Shown piece by piece: positions 7,337-12,934 of a stretch of 12,934 nucleotides of DNA. Numbering within the stretch: the first letter of the stretch is position 1; every line of letters starts with the position of its first letter. The notes beneath the pieces are model-generated. The model had not been told where the DNA came from, ran no database searches, and saw only the letters and a program-made list of their open reading frames with translations. The DNA comes from Abditibacteriales bacterium (GTDB lineage: Bacteria; Armatimonadota; Abditibacteriia; Abditibacteriales; JANWYM01): assembly GCA_025055355.1 (NCBI GenBank), contig JANWYM010000059.1:1-12934 (forward strand), in the 5' to 3' direction. A program made the position numbers and the translations under genes.

Positions 7337-7415
7337 TCGTCCTCGTCGTCGTCCTCGTTCTCGAACCTCACAAACCACCGACGACGGGGACGACGACGAG
7401 GACGACGACGATTTT
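7335..7415 (+). repeat. GAC/GTC-rich intercistronic palindrome, copy 2
   Basis: It overlaps the last bases of the RraA-like stop codon and ends GACGACGATTTT two bases before the GAGGGAG of the dehydrogenase gene. The left arm (about 7336-7363) and the right arm (about 7380-7412) pair over roughly 25 bp with few mismatches if a six-base GACGAC bulge is allowed. The loop contains CAAACC. It is the most regular of the three copies. Confidence 0.78.
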
Positions 7416-7432
7416 CGAGGGAGCATCTCAAA

Positions 7433-8209
7433 GTGTCCGCTGCAAAACCCGTCGCTCTCATCACCGGTAGCGGCGCGGGCATTGGGAAAGCCTGCGCCCT
7501 GCGCTTCGCGAAGGAAGGCTATCGCGTTGTTATTGCGGATGTGTCCAGTAACGACGGACAGGCGACCCGTGAGCAAATCCGAGCCAGCGGTGGCGAGGTC
7601 CTCTTTTGTCAGGGAAATGTAGCCAACGAGACGGACTGTCAGGCGTTTGCGCGAGCGGCGCTCGATGCGTGGGGGCGGATTGACGTCCTGGTCGCCAACG
7701 CGGGCGCGAGAGTTTACGGCAGCCTCCTCGACGCGACGGAAGACGACTGGGAGAAAATCCTCGGCGTCAACTTGAAGGGCGTGGCGTATTCTTGCAAAGC
7801 GGTTTTGCCGACGATGATGCAGCAAAAGTCGGGCGCCATTGTCATCATCTCCTCCGCCAACGCCCTCGTCGGGCGCGCCGACATGCCGCTTTACGATGCA
7901 ACCAAAGCCGCCGTGCTATCGCTCACGCGCAGCCTCGCCGTCGCGCACGGCAAAGACGGGATTCGCGTCAACGCGATTTGTCCGGGCTTTACTATCACCG
8001 ACTTTCACATCCGCCGCGCCGCCGAACAGGGTATATCTGAACAGGAACTCCGCGCCCGCGCCGCCGGCTACGGCTTGCTGGGCAGACCCGCCGAACCGCA
8101 CCAAATTGCCTCCGCCGTCTACTTCATGGCAAGCGAGGATGCATCGCACATCACGGGGCAATATTTGATAGTGGACGGCGGCTGGTCGGTGCAGAGCGGG
8201 GCGGGGTGA
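7433..8209 (+). CDS. Short-chain dehydrogenase/reductase (SDR)
   Basis: A 258-residue classical SDR, a cytoplasmic NAD(P)-dependent oxidoreductase of a keto or hydroxy group. Visible: cofactor loop TGSGAGIG (11-18); an Asp ending beta-2 (D36, ...VVIAD), which favours NAD(H) over NADP(H); NAG (89-91); N113; S141; and Y154-x-x-x-K158, completing the catalytic tetrad with the usual Ser-Tyr spacing of 13; PG in ICPGF; and the C-terminal GQYLIVDGGW. Length is standard. The start is a GTG at 7433 with GAGGGAG nine nt upstream. It follows the RraA-like gene on the same strand with only the palindromic repeat between, so co-transcription is likely. Closest in style to 3-ketoacyl reductase or sugar/polyol dehydrogenase members; which one cannot be told. 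Confidence 0.95.
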   Translation: MSAAKPVALITGSGAGIGKACALRFAKEGYRVVIADVSSNDGQATREQIRASGGEVLFCQGNVANETDCQAFARAALDAWGRIDVLVANAGARVYGSLLDATEDDWEKILGVNLKGVAYSCKAVLPTMMQQKSGAIVIISSANALVGRADMPLYDATKAAVLSLTRSLAVAHGKDGIRVNAICPGFTITDFHIRRAAEQGISEQELRARAAGYGLLGRPAEPHQIASAVYFMASEDASHITGQYLIVDGGWSVQSGAG

Positions 8210-8283
8210 GGTGTTCATTCGCCAAGACATCTTTGCGGGCGTTAGAGCAACGAAGGACGCGGAGGCTGTGAGCGCGGAATTAA

Positions 8284-8311
8284 CGCTTCACGTTTCACGC
8301 CTCACGCTTCA
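8284..8311. repeat. Four tandem heptamers overlapping the Cas6 stop codon
   Basis: Four head-to-tail seven-base units of consensus CG(C/T)(C/T)TCA run from 8284 to 8311. The third unit supplies the Cas6 stop (TGA on the minus strand, 8304-8302) and the fourth encodes its last residues. The repeat sits in the 92-nt gap between the convergent dehydrogenase and Cas6 genes. The rest of that gap shows no hairpin with a T-run. Confidence 0.65.
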
Positions 8312-9270
8312 CATATTACATACTTCCCCAGCCCAAACACCGTCTGCTTGCCGACGTGCAGATACTCACCCAACTTGAGGAAGGGACGCAGGTCTGACAT
8401 TTCACCGCTGAGGTGGAGCCGCCCGCGCAGCCCGCCCAACTTGAGCCGCGCCCGCTGTCGCATGGAGCCGCGCTGCCAGTCCTCCCACCGTAAATCCTCC
8501 GCCTCACAGGTGATGGTCTGCCCCCAGCGGTCGAGCAGCCCCCGATAGTCCAGTTGCAGTTCCTCCCCGCACCACAGGTGCGAGAGGCGACTGATGCGCC
8601 GCAGCAGGGCGCGGGTCAGGACGGTGGTGTTGATCTCGTGCGCCAGTTCGTTCTTATCCTCGACTCGCAGCGGCGTCAGCAACTCCAGCGTGATGCGTGC
8701 GCTCGATAGGGATTGGCTCTCGGCGGCGACGGCAGCGAAGTCCTTCGTGGGCACATCGCTCATAAACCGCTCCCGCGCGCCGTCGTAAACCAGCGCGCCG
8801 TCGTCTGCCGTCGAGTGGGCGATGCTCACCACCCGCTCCAGATGCCAACGCGCCCGCCCGATGCCAAACCCGTGCCGTCCCATCTCCACAAACGCCAGCG
8901 CGAAGTAGGGCAAAAAGTCCATGCCTTCTCCCACCAGCAGCAGGTTGAAGCACAAACTCTCGCCGGGGGCGAAGCGCGTTTTGCCGTCCAGCGGCGGCTC
9001 TAAGACGAAGGGGCGGTAAACGTCTTTGCCTCGCAGGTCGCCTGCGCTCACGCCCTCTTGGGTGGTCTCAAACAACCGCGCGTAGGCACACTGACGCGGC
9101 AGAATGCATCCCGTGCGGCACTGCTTGAGAAACGGGCAGACGGCGTGCTTGAGCGCAGAGCCAAAGCGGTCGCGCAACAGCGCGCCGACATGCTCCTCTG
9201 TCGACAGCGCGGCGTTCTGCTGCGCGGTCAGGACGAAGCGGAATAAACCGAAGCGGAAGTTGTTCAGCAT
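8302..9270 (-). CDS. cas6: CRISPR RNA-processing endoribonuclease Cas6
   Basis: A 322-residue RAMP-superfamily protein matching Cas6, which cuts pre-crRNA within repeats to make mature guides. The N-terminal half has a cysteine cluster C45-x5-C51-x3-C55-x5-C61 ending CAYARLFE, typical of one bacterial Cas6 group and possibly metal-binding, then a glycine-rich GRHGFGIGRAR (131-141). The C-terminal Cas6 domain shows TPLR (199-202), LGGLRGRLHLSG (278-289), and the closing glycine loop HVGKQTVFGLGKY (305-317). The catalytic His cannot be assigned by eye. The start at 9270 lacks a Shine-Dalgarno; the frame is open to 9336, but that extension translates a dispersed repeat (SLRGAQRRNN) and is rejected. 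No array or other cas gene lies in the window, so it either serves one elsewhere or is an orphan. Confidence 0.92.
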   Translation of the reverse strand: MLNNFRFGLFRFVLTAQQNAALSTEEHVGALLRDRFGSALKHAVCPFLKQCRTGCILPRQCAYARLFETTQEGVSAGDLRGKDVYRPFVLEPPLDGKTRFAPGESLCFNLLLVGEGMDFLPYFALAFVEMGRHGFGIGRARWHLERVVSIAHSTADDGALVYDGARERFMSDVPTKDFAAVAAESQSLSSARITLELLTPLRVEDKNELAHEINTTVLTRALLRRISRLSHLWCGEELQLDYRGLLDRWGQTITCEAEDLRWEDWQRGSMRQRARLKLGGLRGRLHLSGEMSDLRPFLKLGEYLHVGKQTVFGLGKYVICEA

Positions 9271-9283
9271 GATGCGGTTGAGG

Positions 9284-9358
9284 AGGTTGTTTCGCCGCTG
9301 CGCTCCTCGCAATGACACTCCTGCACCTACCGTCATGACGAGCGCAGCGCAGTCATCC
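9284..9358. repeat. Inverted pair of dispersed TGTCATTG-type repeats before cas6
   Basis: On the minus strand, 9317-9284 begins TGTCATTGCGAGGAGCGCAG and continues GCGAAACAACCT, a form of an intergenic repeat seen in many bacterial genomes. A degenerate plus-strand copy (GTCATGACGAGCGCAGCGCAG onward) lies at about 9332-9358. The two face each other, so GCTGCGCTC at 9296-9304 and GAGCGCAGC at 9340-9348 can pair and form a hairpin in the cas6 leader. Confidence 0.65.
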
Positions 9359-9475
9359 TCTACGTTGGTTTGTCAGCCCCCACCCCGAACGGCTTGAAGT
9401 GGGCAGAGCGCGGTGATTCATCGCTGCGCAATCTGTCGCGGTCGTCAATCATCACACGCTCCCCACCCCAAGAGC

Positions 9476-9523
9476 CGATCCCCAAAGCTCCCCTCCTGAC
9501 CAAGGAGGGGTTGGGGGAGGTTC
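9476..9523. repeat. CCCCTCCT...AGGAGGGG hairpin repeat
   Basis: A perfect eight-bp inverted repeat, CCCCTCCT (9490-9497) and AGGAGGGG (9503-9510), with a five-base loop. It is flanked by CCCCAAAG on the left and TTGGGGGAGG on the right, which partly extend the stem. This is the form of a common dispersed intergenic repeat. It lacks a T-run on either strand, so terminator activity is doubtful. Confidence 0.65.
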
Positions 9524-9585
9524 AAAATGAGGACACCAACCCCCTGTGATCCCCTGGCGCAGAGGGACAGTCATTTTGGGGACAG
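9523..9585. repeat. CAAAATGA inverted repeat with two GGGACAG copies
   Basis: CAAAATGA (9523-9530) is perfectly inverted at 9571-9578 (TCATTTTG). GGGACAG occurs at 9564-9570 and again at 9579-9585. On the minus strand the right part reads CTGTCCCCAAAATGACTGTC, resembling dispersed CTGTCCCC/AAAAT repeats seen in other genomes. It lies just downstream of the transglutaminase-like gene. No transposase is present. Confidence 0.5.
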
Positions 9586-9611
9586 GTTCTAAGCCCTCAC
9601 GCGCTAACGGC

Positions 9612-10742
9612 TCATACCGGATGCACCTCAATAACGCATCCCCGATATTGGTCAGGCACTTCACCGACGTGCCAGCCCTCGGCAGTGGTTTCGCAGTAGA
9701 GATACTGCTGCTTCACCAGCCCCTCGCGTTGCTGGGTAGGGAAGCCGCGCACTGCGACTCCGATGGCGACATGTCCCGCCTCACCCGCCTGCGGACGCAC
9801 AAGCAGGAGGACGACATCGTGCTGTAAGGTCCTCAGCAGCGCGGCGGCTAAGATGCTGGTGTCCTCGCAGTCGCCCGTGCCGTCGGCGAGCGTCTCAATT
9901 GGGTAGCGGAAATACTCGGCGCGCCCCATCGTTTCTTCATCCAAGTGGTAGGGCAGGCTCTGCACGAAGGCGAGCACATTGCAAACCTCATGGAACGGTG
10001 TCCAGCCGCGCTGCTTTGTTTCCTTCTCAAAATGGGCGGCGGCGTAATGCACCTCGCCCGTGATGCCACGCGTCACGAACTCGTGAAAGTCCACTACCTG
10101 CGGCTGCGGCTCTTTGCCGTAGGGGTTTTTGTCGCGGAACTCTTGCAAGCGGGAGAGGCGAATAGCGACGGACATCGCTTGCTCGGCGCCTTGGTCGGGC
10201 GCCCACACCACAGACCATTGGTATGTGCGCATTTCAACGCCTTCAGGCAAGACAGCAGGAGGTGCAGTATCAAGCGGCAGGGGTAAGGTCAATTGATGCT
10301 CTGGCACATCGGCGGGGCGATAAAGCGAGCGTGTCTCCTCTGGCGGGATGGGGCGCGATGATACCGCTAACATCGCCAGAAAACCCAGCCCCATCAGCAC
10401 CGGTAAGGGCAGCAGAGCCGGCACCTCCGCCGCGCACAGCAGCGCCGCCCCGATTCCAACCGCGATGCCCCATCCCTCAAAACGCGCGACGCCTACCCGT
10501 TCGGTCCATTCCGTCAGCAATTGAGGGAACTCTGGAAAAAGAGTGTCGCTCAACCAGTAGAGCAGGAGCAATCCGCCCAGCAGGGCGGCGTAGCAAAGTA
10601 AGGCAATGAGCCAAGCCGCCCCAACGGGCAGCGGCGCGCCGCGCACCGCTTGCACCCAGACGAATAGATACGCCAACCCGCCGAACAGCAGGCTGGTCAG
10701 TAGCAGTAAGCGCGGTAGTGAATCCGAGAGCGTAGTTGTCAT
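9612..10742 (-). CDS. Membrane protein with transglutaminase-like domain
   Basis: A 376-residue protein with a membrane-anchored N-terminal half and a cysteine-protease-fold C-terminal half. Hydrophobic segments lie at about 11-30, 40-63, 91-110 and 113-128. Residues 140-220 are a proline-rich linker. The transglutaminase-like core shows ADGTGDCEDTSILAAALL with nucleophile C292, GHVAIGV with H324, and YCETTAEGW where E351 can take the acidic role, so the triad looks intact. Family members are proteases or cross-linking/amidase-type enzymes. The ATG at 10742 has GGAGGT three nt upstream, a tight but good site. It lies on the same strand as the large gene upstream, separated by 209 nt of repeats, and may work with it at the membrane. 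Substrate unknown. Confidence 0.82.
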   Translation of the reverse strand: MTTTLSDSLPRLLLLTSLLFGGLAYLFVWVQAVRGAPLPVGAAWLIALLCYAALLGGLLLLYWLSDTLFPEFPQLLTEWTERVGVARFEGWGIAVGIGAALLCAAEVPALLPLPVLMGLGFLAMLAVSSRPIPPEETRSLYRPADVPEHQLTLPLPLDTAPPAVLPEGVEMRTYQWSVVWAPDQGAEQAMSVAIRLSRLQEFRDKNPYGKEPQPQVVDFHEFVTRGITGEVHYAAAHFEKETKQRGWTPFHEVCNVLAFVQSLPYHLDEETMGRAEYFRYPIETLADGTGDCEDTSILAAALLRTLQHDVVLLLVRPQAGEAGHVAIGVAVRGFPTQQREGLVKQQYLYCETTAEGWHVGEVPDQYRGCVIEVHPV

Positions 10743-10745
10743 GTT

Positions 10746-10751
10746 ACCTCC
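10746..10751 (-). promoter_or_regulatory. Ribosome binding site of the transglutaminase-like gene
   Basis: Minus-strand GGAGGT only three nt before the ATG at 10742. It supports this start. Confidence 0.75.
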
Positions 10752-10754
10752 GAT

Positions 10755-10803
10755 GTAGTCCGTCGCACCGCGACGGATAATCCGCGACGGCGTCGCGGGC
10801 TAC
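10755..10803. repeat. Dispersed palindromic repeat (GTAGTCCGTCG type), copy B
   Basis: A 49-nt imperfect palindrome centred near the ATAAT at 10778-10782. It starts GTAGTCCGTCG and ends GGCGTCGCGGGCTAC, and its two halves are largely reverse complements. It shares both ends with the diverged copy at 1047-1092 and again sits just upstream of a minus-strand start codon. Confidence 0.75.
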
Positions 10804-10822
10804 TTTAATAACCAGTCTGGAG

Positions 10823-10840
10823 CCCCCAACTTGTTGGGGG
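10823..10840. repeat. CCCCCAAC/GTTGGGGG hairpin
   Basis: CCCCCAAC (10823-10830) and GTTGGGGG (10833-10840) are perfect inverted repeats, in practice a seven-bp stem with a four-base loop. No T-run follows on either strand. It is one of several repeat elements between the last two genes. Confidence 0.6.
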
Positions 10841-10884
10841 TGGGGTGGCAGGACACCGATGAACCCTTAACTACGAACCTTCCC

Positions 10885-10958
10885 GCGTGAAAATAATCGG
10901 GCTTCGTTCGCGAAGTCCGCAAACACCCGAGGACGAGGACGACGACGATTTTCACGCG
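10885..10958. repeat. GAC/GTC-rich palindrome, copy 3
   Basis: The outer arms GCGTGAAAAT (10885-10894) and ATTTTCACGC (10949-10958) are inverted. Inside are a TTCG-capped hairpin CTTCG-TTCG-CGAAG (10902-10915), then GCAAACACCCGAGGACGAGG and GACGACGATTTT. It overlaps the stop codon of the large minus-strand gene at 10952-10954, so its RNA could fold right at the 3' end of that message. The CAAAC core and the GACGATTTT end match copies 1 and 2. Confidence 0.72.
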
Positions 10959-12934
10959 CTCGGATGTCGCGCAGGAGATGTGGGCGATTCCTCCCATACT
11001 GGTAACGCCCGCAAGGCATCCACCGATACATGATGTGCCAATTGCAGCAGCACGAACTCGTAGCGTTGGGGGTAAGTGAGCGCCTGTTCCATTGCCTCGT
11101 GCAAACCGCCCGCGTTCGCCAGCCATTTCCCTAATGCGCTGTGGGATGGGTCGGACAACCCCAGGAGAGGTGTCGGTATTAACTTCATCCCCTCCGCCCG
11201 TGCCAACAGCAAGGGTCGGCTGCGCCGCCGCATCTGATTGGAGAGATCGGTTGCTGACTGCGTGGCGGTGTGGTTTTGCAGGAGGTGCTGGCGGGCGAAC
11301 TGGTCCAATGAGATGTCAAGGACGTAAGCCACGCCCCGTCGGGTGAACTCGACAACGCGCCTTGACAACCCCCTCGCGTCCGTTTGCCGCCAGCCTTTGA
11401 GAAGACCGCTCTCAATGAGCCGCTGACATTCGCCCTGCCAGTCGGCAAATGTCGGGGTGTTGCGGTAGGGAAAAACCGGCGGCGGCTGCACCCAGTCCAG
11501 CACGTTCAGCCGCCACACCATCCGTTCTTCAGGCTCGTCGGCTTCCAGCAGGGTCGGCAGGGCTTGCAGGTGCTGCTGCAGCCGTTCGACTTCACGGCAC
11601 TCGTTCTCGCCCTGGTATTGGGGATAATCTCGTCGCAGCGTCGGGGTGTCCAGCGTCAAGAGAAACAGGGCTTCCAGCACTTCCGCCAACCGTGCTTGTG
11701 TCTGGGCGCGCAGTTCGGACTTGTATTGTTCCTCGATGCAGCGGGCGCAGTCGCGCGCTGAGTTCTGAACCCGTTGAACGGCTTGCTGCATCGCCCGCCA
11801 GCCCGCCAGCAACACGAACGCAGCGGGCAGCAACAGCCCCAGTCCCCACGAGACGGGGGCAGTCAACCACGCAAAAACTTCCCCGCCCGTTTGCGCGAGA
11901 GCGTTGAGCCCCACTTGCGTTGGCAGCGCCAGCAGCAAGGTTAGCAACAGGCTCTTAACGACGATAGACGACCCGTGCGGGACGGCAGCGACGGCGTGGC
12001 GCAACTCGTCCAGTTTGCTTTGCAGGGCGGGCGGTGGGGATTCCCCTCCCGCCAGTTCCCGGACCGCCGCCACGGTGAAGAAACGCTTGCGGGTCTCGTC
12101 AATCAGACGGTTCAACGCAGCAAGAAAAGTGAGAGCGTTCTGCGGGTCACGAGTGGATTCAACGATTTCGTCCACCTTCTGCCGCACCGCGTCGGCCCGT
12201 TCCGTTCGTAGTCGTTCGGCGTTCTGTCGCAGGGCGTTCAACACGCGCCCGAACCGCTCGCGGCGGAAGAAAGCGTCAAACGTGGCTAACGCGATATGCC
12301 AGCGGGAACGCGGCACCTCCTCAAACACAAACGCACCGATGGTCAGTTCGTTCTCCAGCCTTTGCAGCAGGTATGCGCGCAGCGTCTCCACCTGATCGGT
12401 TGTGAGGTGATGAGTGCCTGCGAACACCTGCGCCGCCTGTCGCATCGCCTCCGTCTGTGGGTCGGGCGTGAGCAGCGCTTTTTCCACCAACTGTCTGCCG
12501 TAGTGACGGCTCAGTTGGCGCACCAAGTCGTGCGCTGGGAACTCTAACACGCTTAACCCGAAAGTGCCCAACCTCCCGTGGGGTCCGAAGTCGAACTCTT
12601 GGCGGCGCAGACGTTCATGGAGGTCGCTGACCGTGCGCAGCAGCAGGAAGTAAGCGCATAATTCGCGCAGTTCCTCGTCACTCAGCCGCATCCCCTCCGC
12701 GTTGGCGGGGCAGAGGAGATAGACCATTTCAAACGGAAACTTGTCGGTCGCCGCTCCTTCGGCGAGTTGCCGCAGCGCCTGCGCGACCATGACGCCCTCC
12801 GCGCAAGCGCCCTCGGGCAGCAGCAACACCGCCTCGGCGCGCACCGCCATGCCCGGGTGGGAAGCGGACGCGACCTCCCGCACTGCCGCCGCGAACGCCA
12901 GCGTCAGCGTCGCCCCCAGCGGCTCCTGCAGAGA
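10952..12934 (-). CDS. C-terminal part of a possible tubulin-like (Tubulin_2) membrane protein, 5' end outside window
   Basis: The reading frame is open to the right edge, so the N-terminus is missing; 660 codons are visible. Numbered from the internal GTG at 12883, the first 140 residues show strand-helix patterns with AEAVLLLPEG (17-25), FPFEMVYLL (49-57), LSDEELREL and GTFGLSVLEFP (106-116), which resemble the later part of the bacterial Tubulin_2 GTPase-like domain. The diagnostic GGTGTGS loop would lie beyond the window. A helical region with coiled-coil character follows (205-300), then two hydrophobic segments (about 306-330 and 336-362), another helical stretch (363-412) and a mixed C-terminal domain to 643. 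No enzyme motif is visible. It may be a membrane-linked filament or scaffold protein; otherwise unrecognised. Moderate to low confidence in the family; the gene itself is clear. Confidence 0.5.
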   Translation of the reverse strand, partial: SLQEPLGATLTLAFAAAVREVASASHPGMAVRAEAVLLLPEGACAEGVMVAQALRQLAEGAATDKFPFEMVYLLCPANAEGMRLSDEELRELCAYFLLLRTVSDLHERLRRQEFDFGPHGRLGTFGLSVLEFPAHDLVRQLSRHYGRQLVEKALLTPDPQTEAMRQAAQVFAGTHHLTTDQVETLRAYLLQRLENELTIGAFVFEEVPRSRWHIALATFDAFFRRERFGRVLNALRQNAERLRTERADAVRQKVDEIVESTRDPQNALTFLAALNRLIDETRKRFFTVAAVRELAGGESPPPALQSKLDELRHAVAAVPHGSSIVVKSLLLTLLLALPTQVGLNALAQTGGEVFAWLTAPVSWGLGLLLPAAFVLLAGWRAMQQAVQRVQNSARDCARCIEEQYKSELRAQTQARLAEVLEALFLLTLDTPTLRRDYPQYQGENECREVERLQQHLQALPTLLEADEPEERMVWRLNVLDWVQPPPVFPYRNTPTFADWQGECQRLIESGLLKGWRQTDARGLSRRVVEFTRRGVAYVLDISLDQFARQHLLQNHTATQSATDLSNQMRRRSRPLLLARAEGMKLIPTPLLGLSDPSHSALGKWLANAGGLHEAMEQALTYPQRYEFVLLQLAHHVSVDALRALPVWEESPTSPARHPSA

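Larger units (their letters stand above)
9271..9611. other. Gene-free stretch filled with dispersed repeats
   Basis: These 341 nt between the cas6 start and the transglutaminase-like stop hold no credible gene. They contain the inverted repeat pair at 9284-9358, the G/C-rich hairpin at 9476-9523 and the GGGACAG repeats near 9564-9585. The remainder (about 9360-9475) shows nothing recognisable. No clear promoter for cas6 could be picked. Confidence 0.7.

Noticed and set aside
7088..7825. 245-codon minus-strand open frame across RraA and SDR
   Set aside because: Antisense to two well-supported genes and running through the trinucleotide repeat, which gives it a poly-serine stretch.
8284..8311. 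CRISPR array next to cas6
   Set aside because: Units are only seven bases with no spacers. No 24-40 nt direct repeats with regular spacers were seen anywhere in the window.
9271..9336. N-terminal extension of Cas6 to 9336
   Set aside because: The added residues (SLRGAQRRNN) are the translation of a dispersed intergenic repeat, and no ribosome binding site precedes 9336.

Overview
The window is GC-rich, densely coded bacterial DNA. It carries seven complete protein genes and one gene cut by the right edge, separated by short intergenic gaps full of palindromic dispersed repeats. The gene content is a planctomycete-type DUF1592/DUF1552 pair, a short ceramidase-like protein, an RraA-like protein, a Cas6 with a cysteine cluster, and a possible tubulin-like protein. 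Together with the heavy repeat load, this suggests an uncultured, perhaps hot-spring lineage related to Armatimonadota/Fervidibacteria, Planctomycetota or Chloroflexota. That placement is inference; no rRNA or phylogenetic marker is present.

Layout. 1-1167: a tandem repeat, a minus-strand GNAT acetyltransferase (125-1036) and a composite palindromic spacer. 1168-2466: a minus-strand neutral-ceramidase-like hydrolase with a very clear ribosome binding site. 2547-2584: a perfect rho-independent terminator. 2616-6391: a minus-strand pair, first a secreted multidomain cytochrome-type DUF1587/1595/1592/1588/1585 protein, then a Tat-exported DUF1552 (HXXSHH) protein, ending at that terminator. 6392-6604: a divergent control region with a 34-bp imperfect palindrome. 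6605-8209: a plus-strand pair, an RraA-like aldolase/decarboxylase followed by a short-chain dehydrogenase. 8302-9270: a minus-strand Cas6 CRISPR RNA endoribonuclease without any array or other cas gene in view. 9271-9611: a repeat-only stretch. 9612-10742: a minus-strand membrane protein with a transglutaminase-like domain. 10743-10951: repeats only. 10952-12934: the C-terminal part of a minus-strand protein that looks like a tubulin-like (Tubulin_2) family member with membrane segments, running off the right edge.

How the genes may work together. The DUF1592/DUF1552 pair is an exported, probably heme-binding redox module. The RraA-SDR pair across the shared control region is a small cytoplasmic catabolic unit (keto-acid/keto-sugar type chemistry). 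The ceramidase-like hydrolase and the acetyltransferase lie downstream of the terminator as a separate unit. The tubulin-like and transglutaminase-like genes are co-directional and may form a membrane-associated pair.

The most distinctive non-coding signal is a GAC/GTC-rich palindromic element. It occurs three times (about 3991-4087, 7335-7415 and 10885-10958), each time starting at or next to a stop codon, and twice ending just before the next gene's ribosome binding site.
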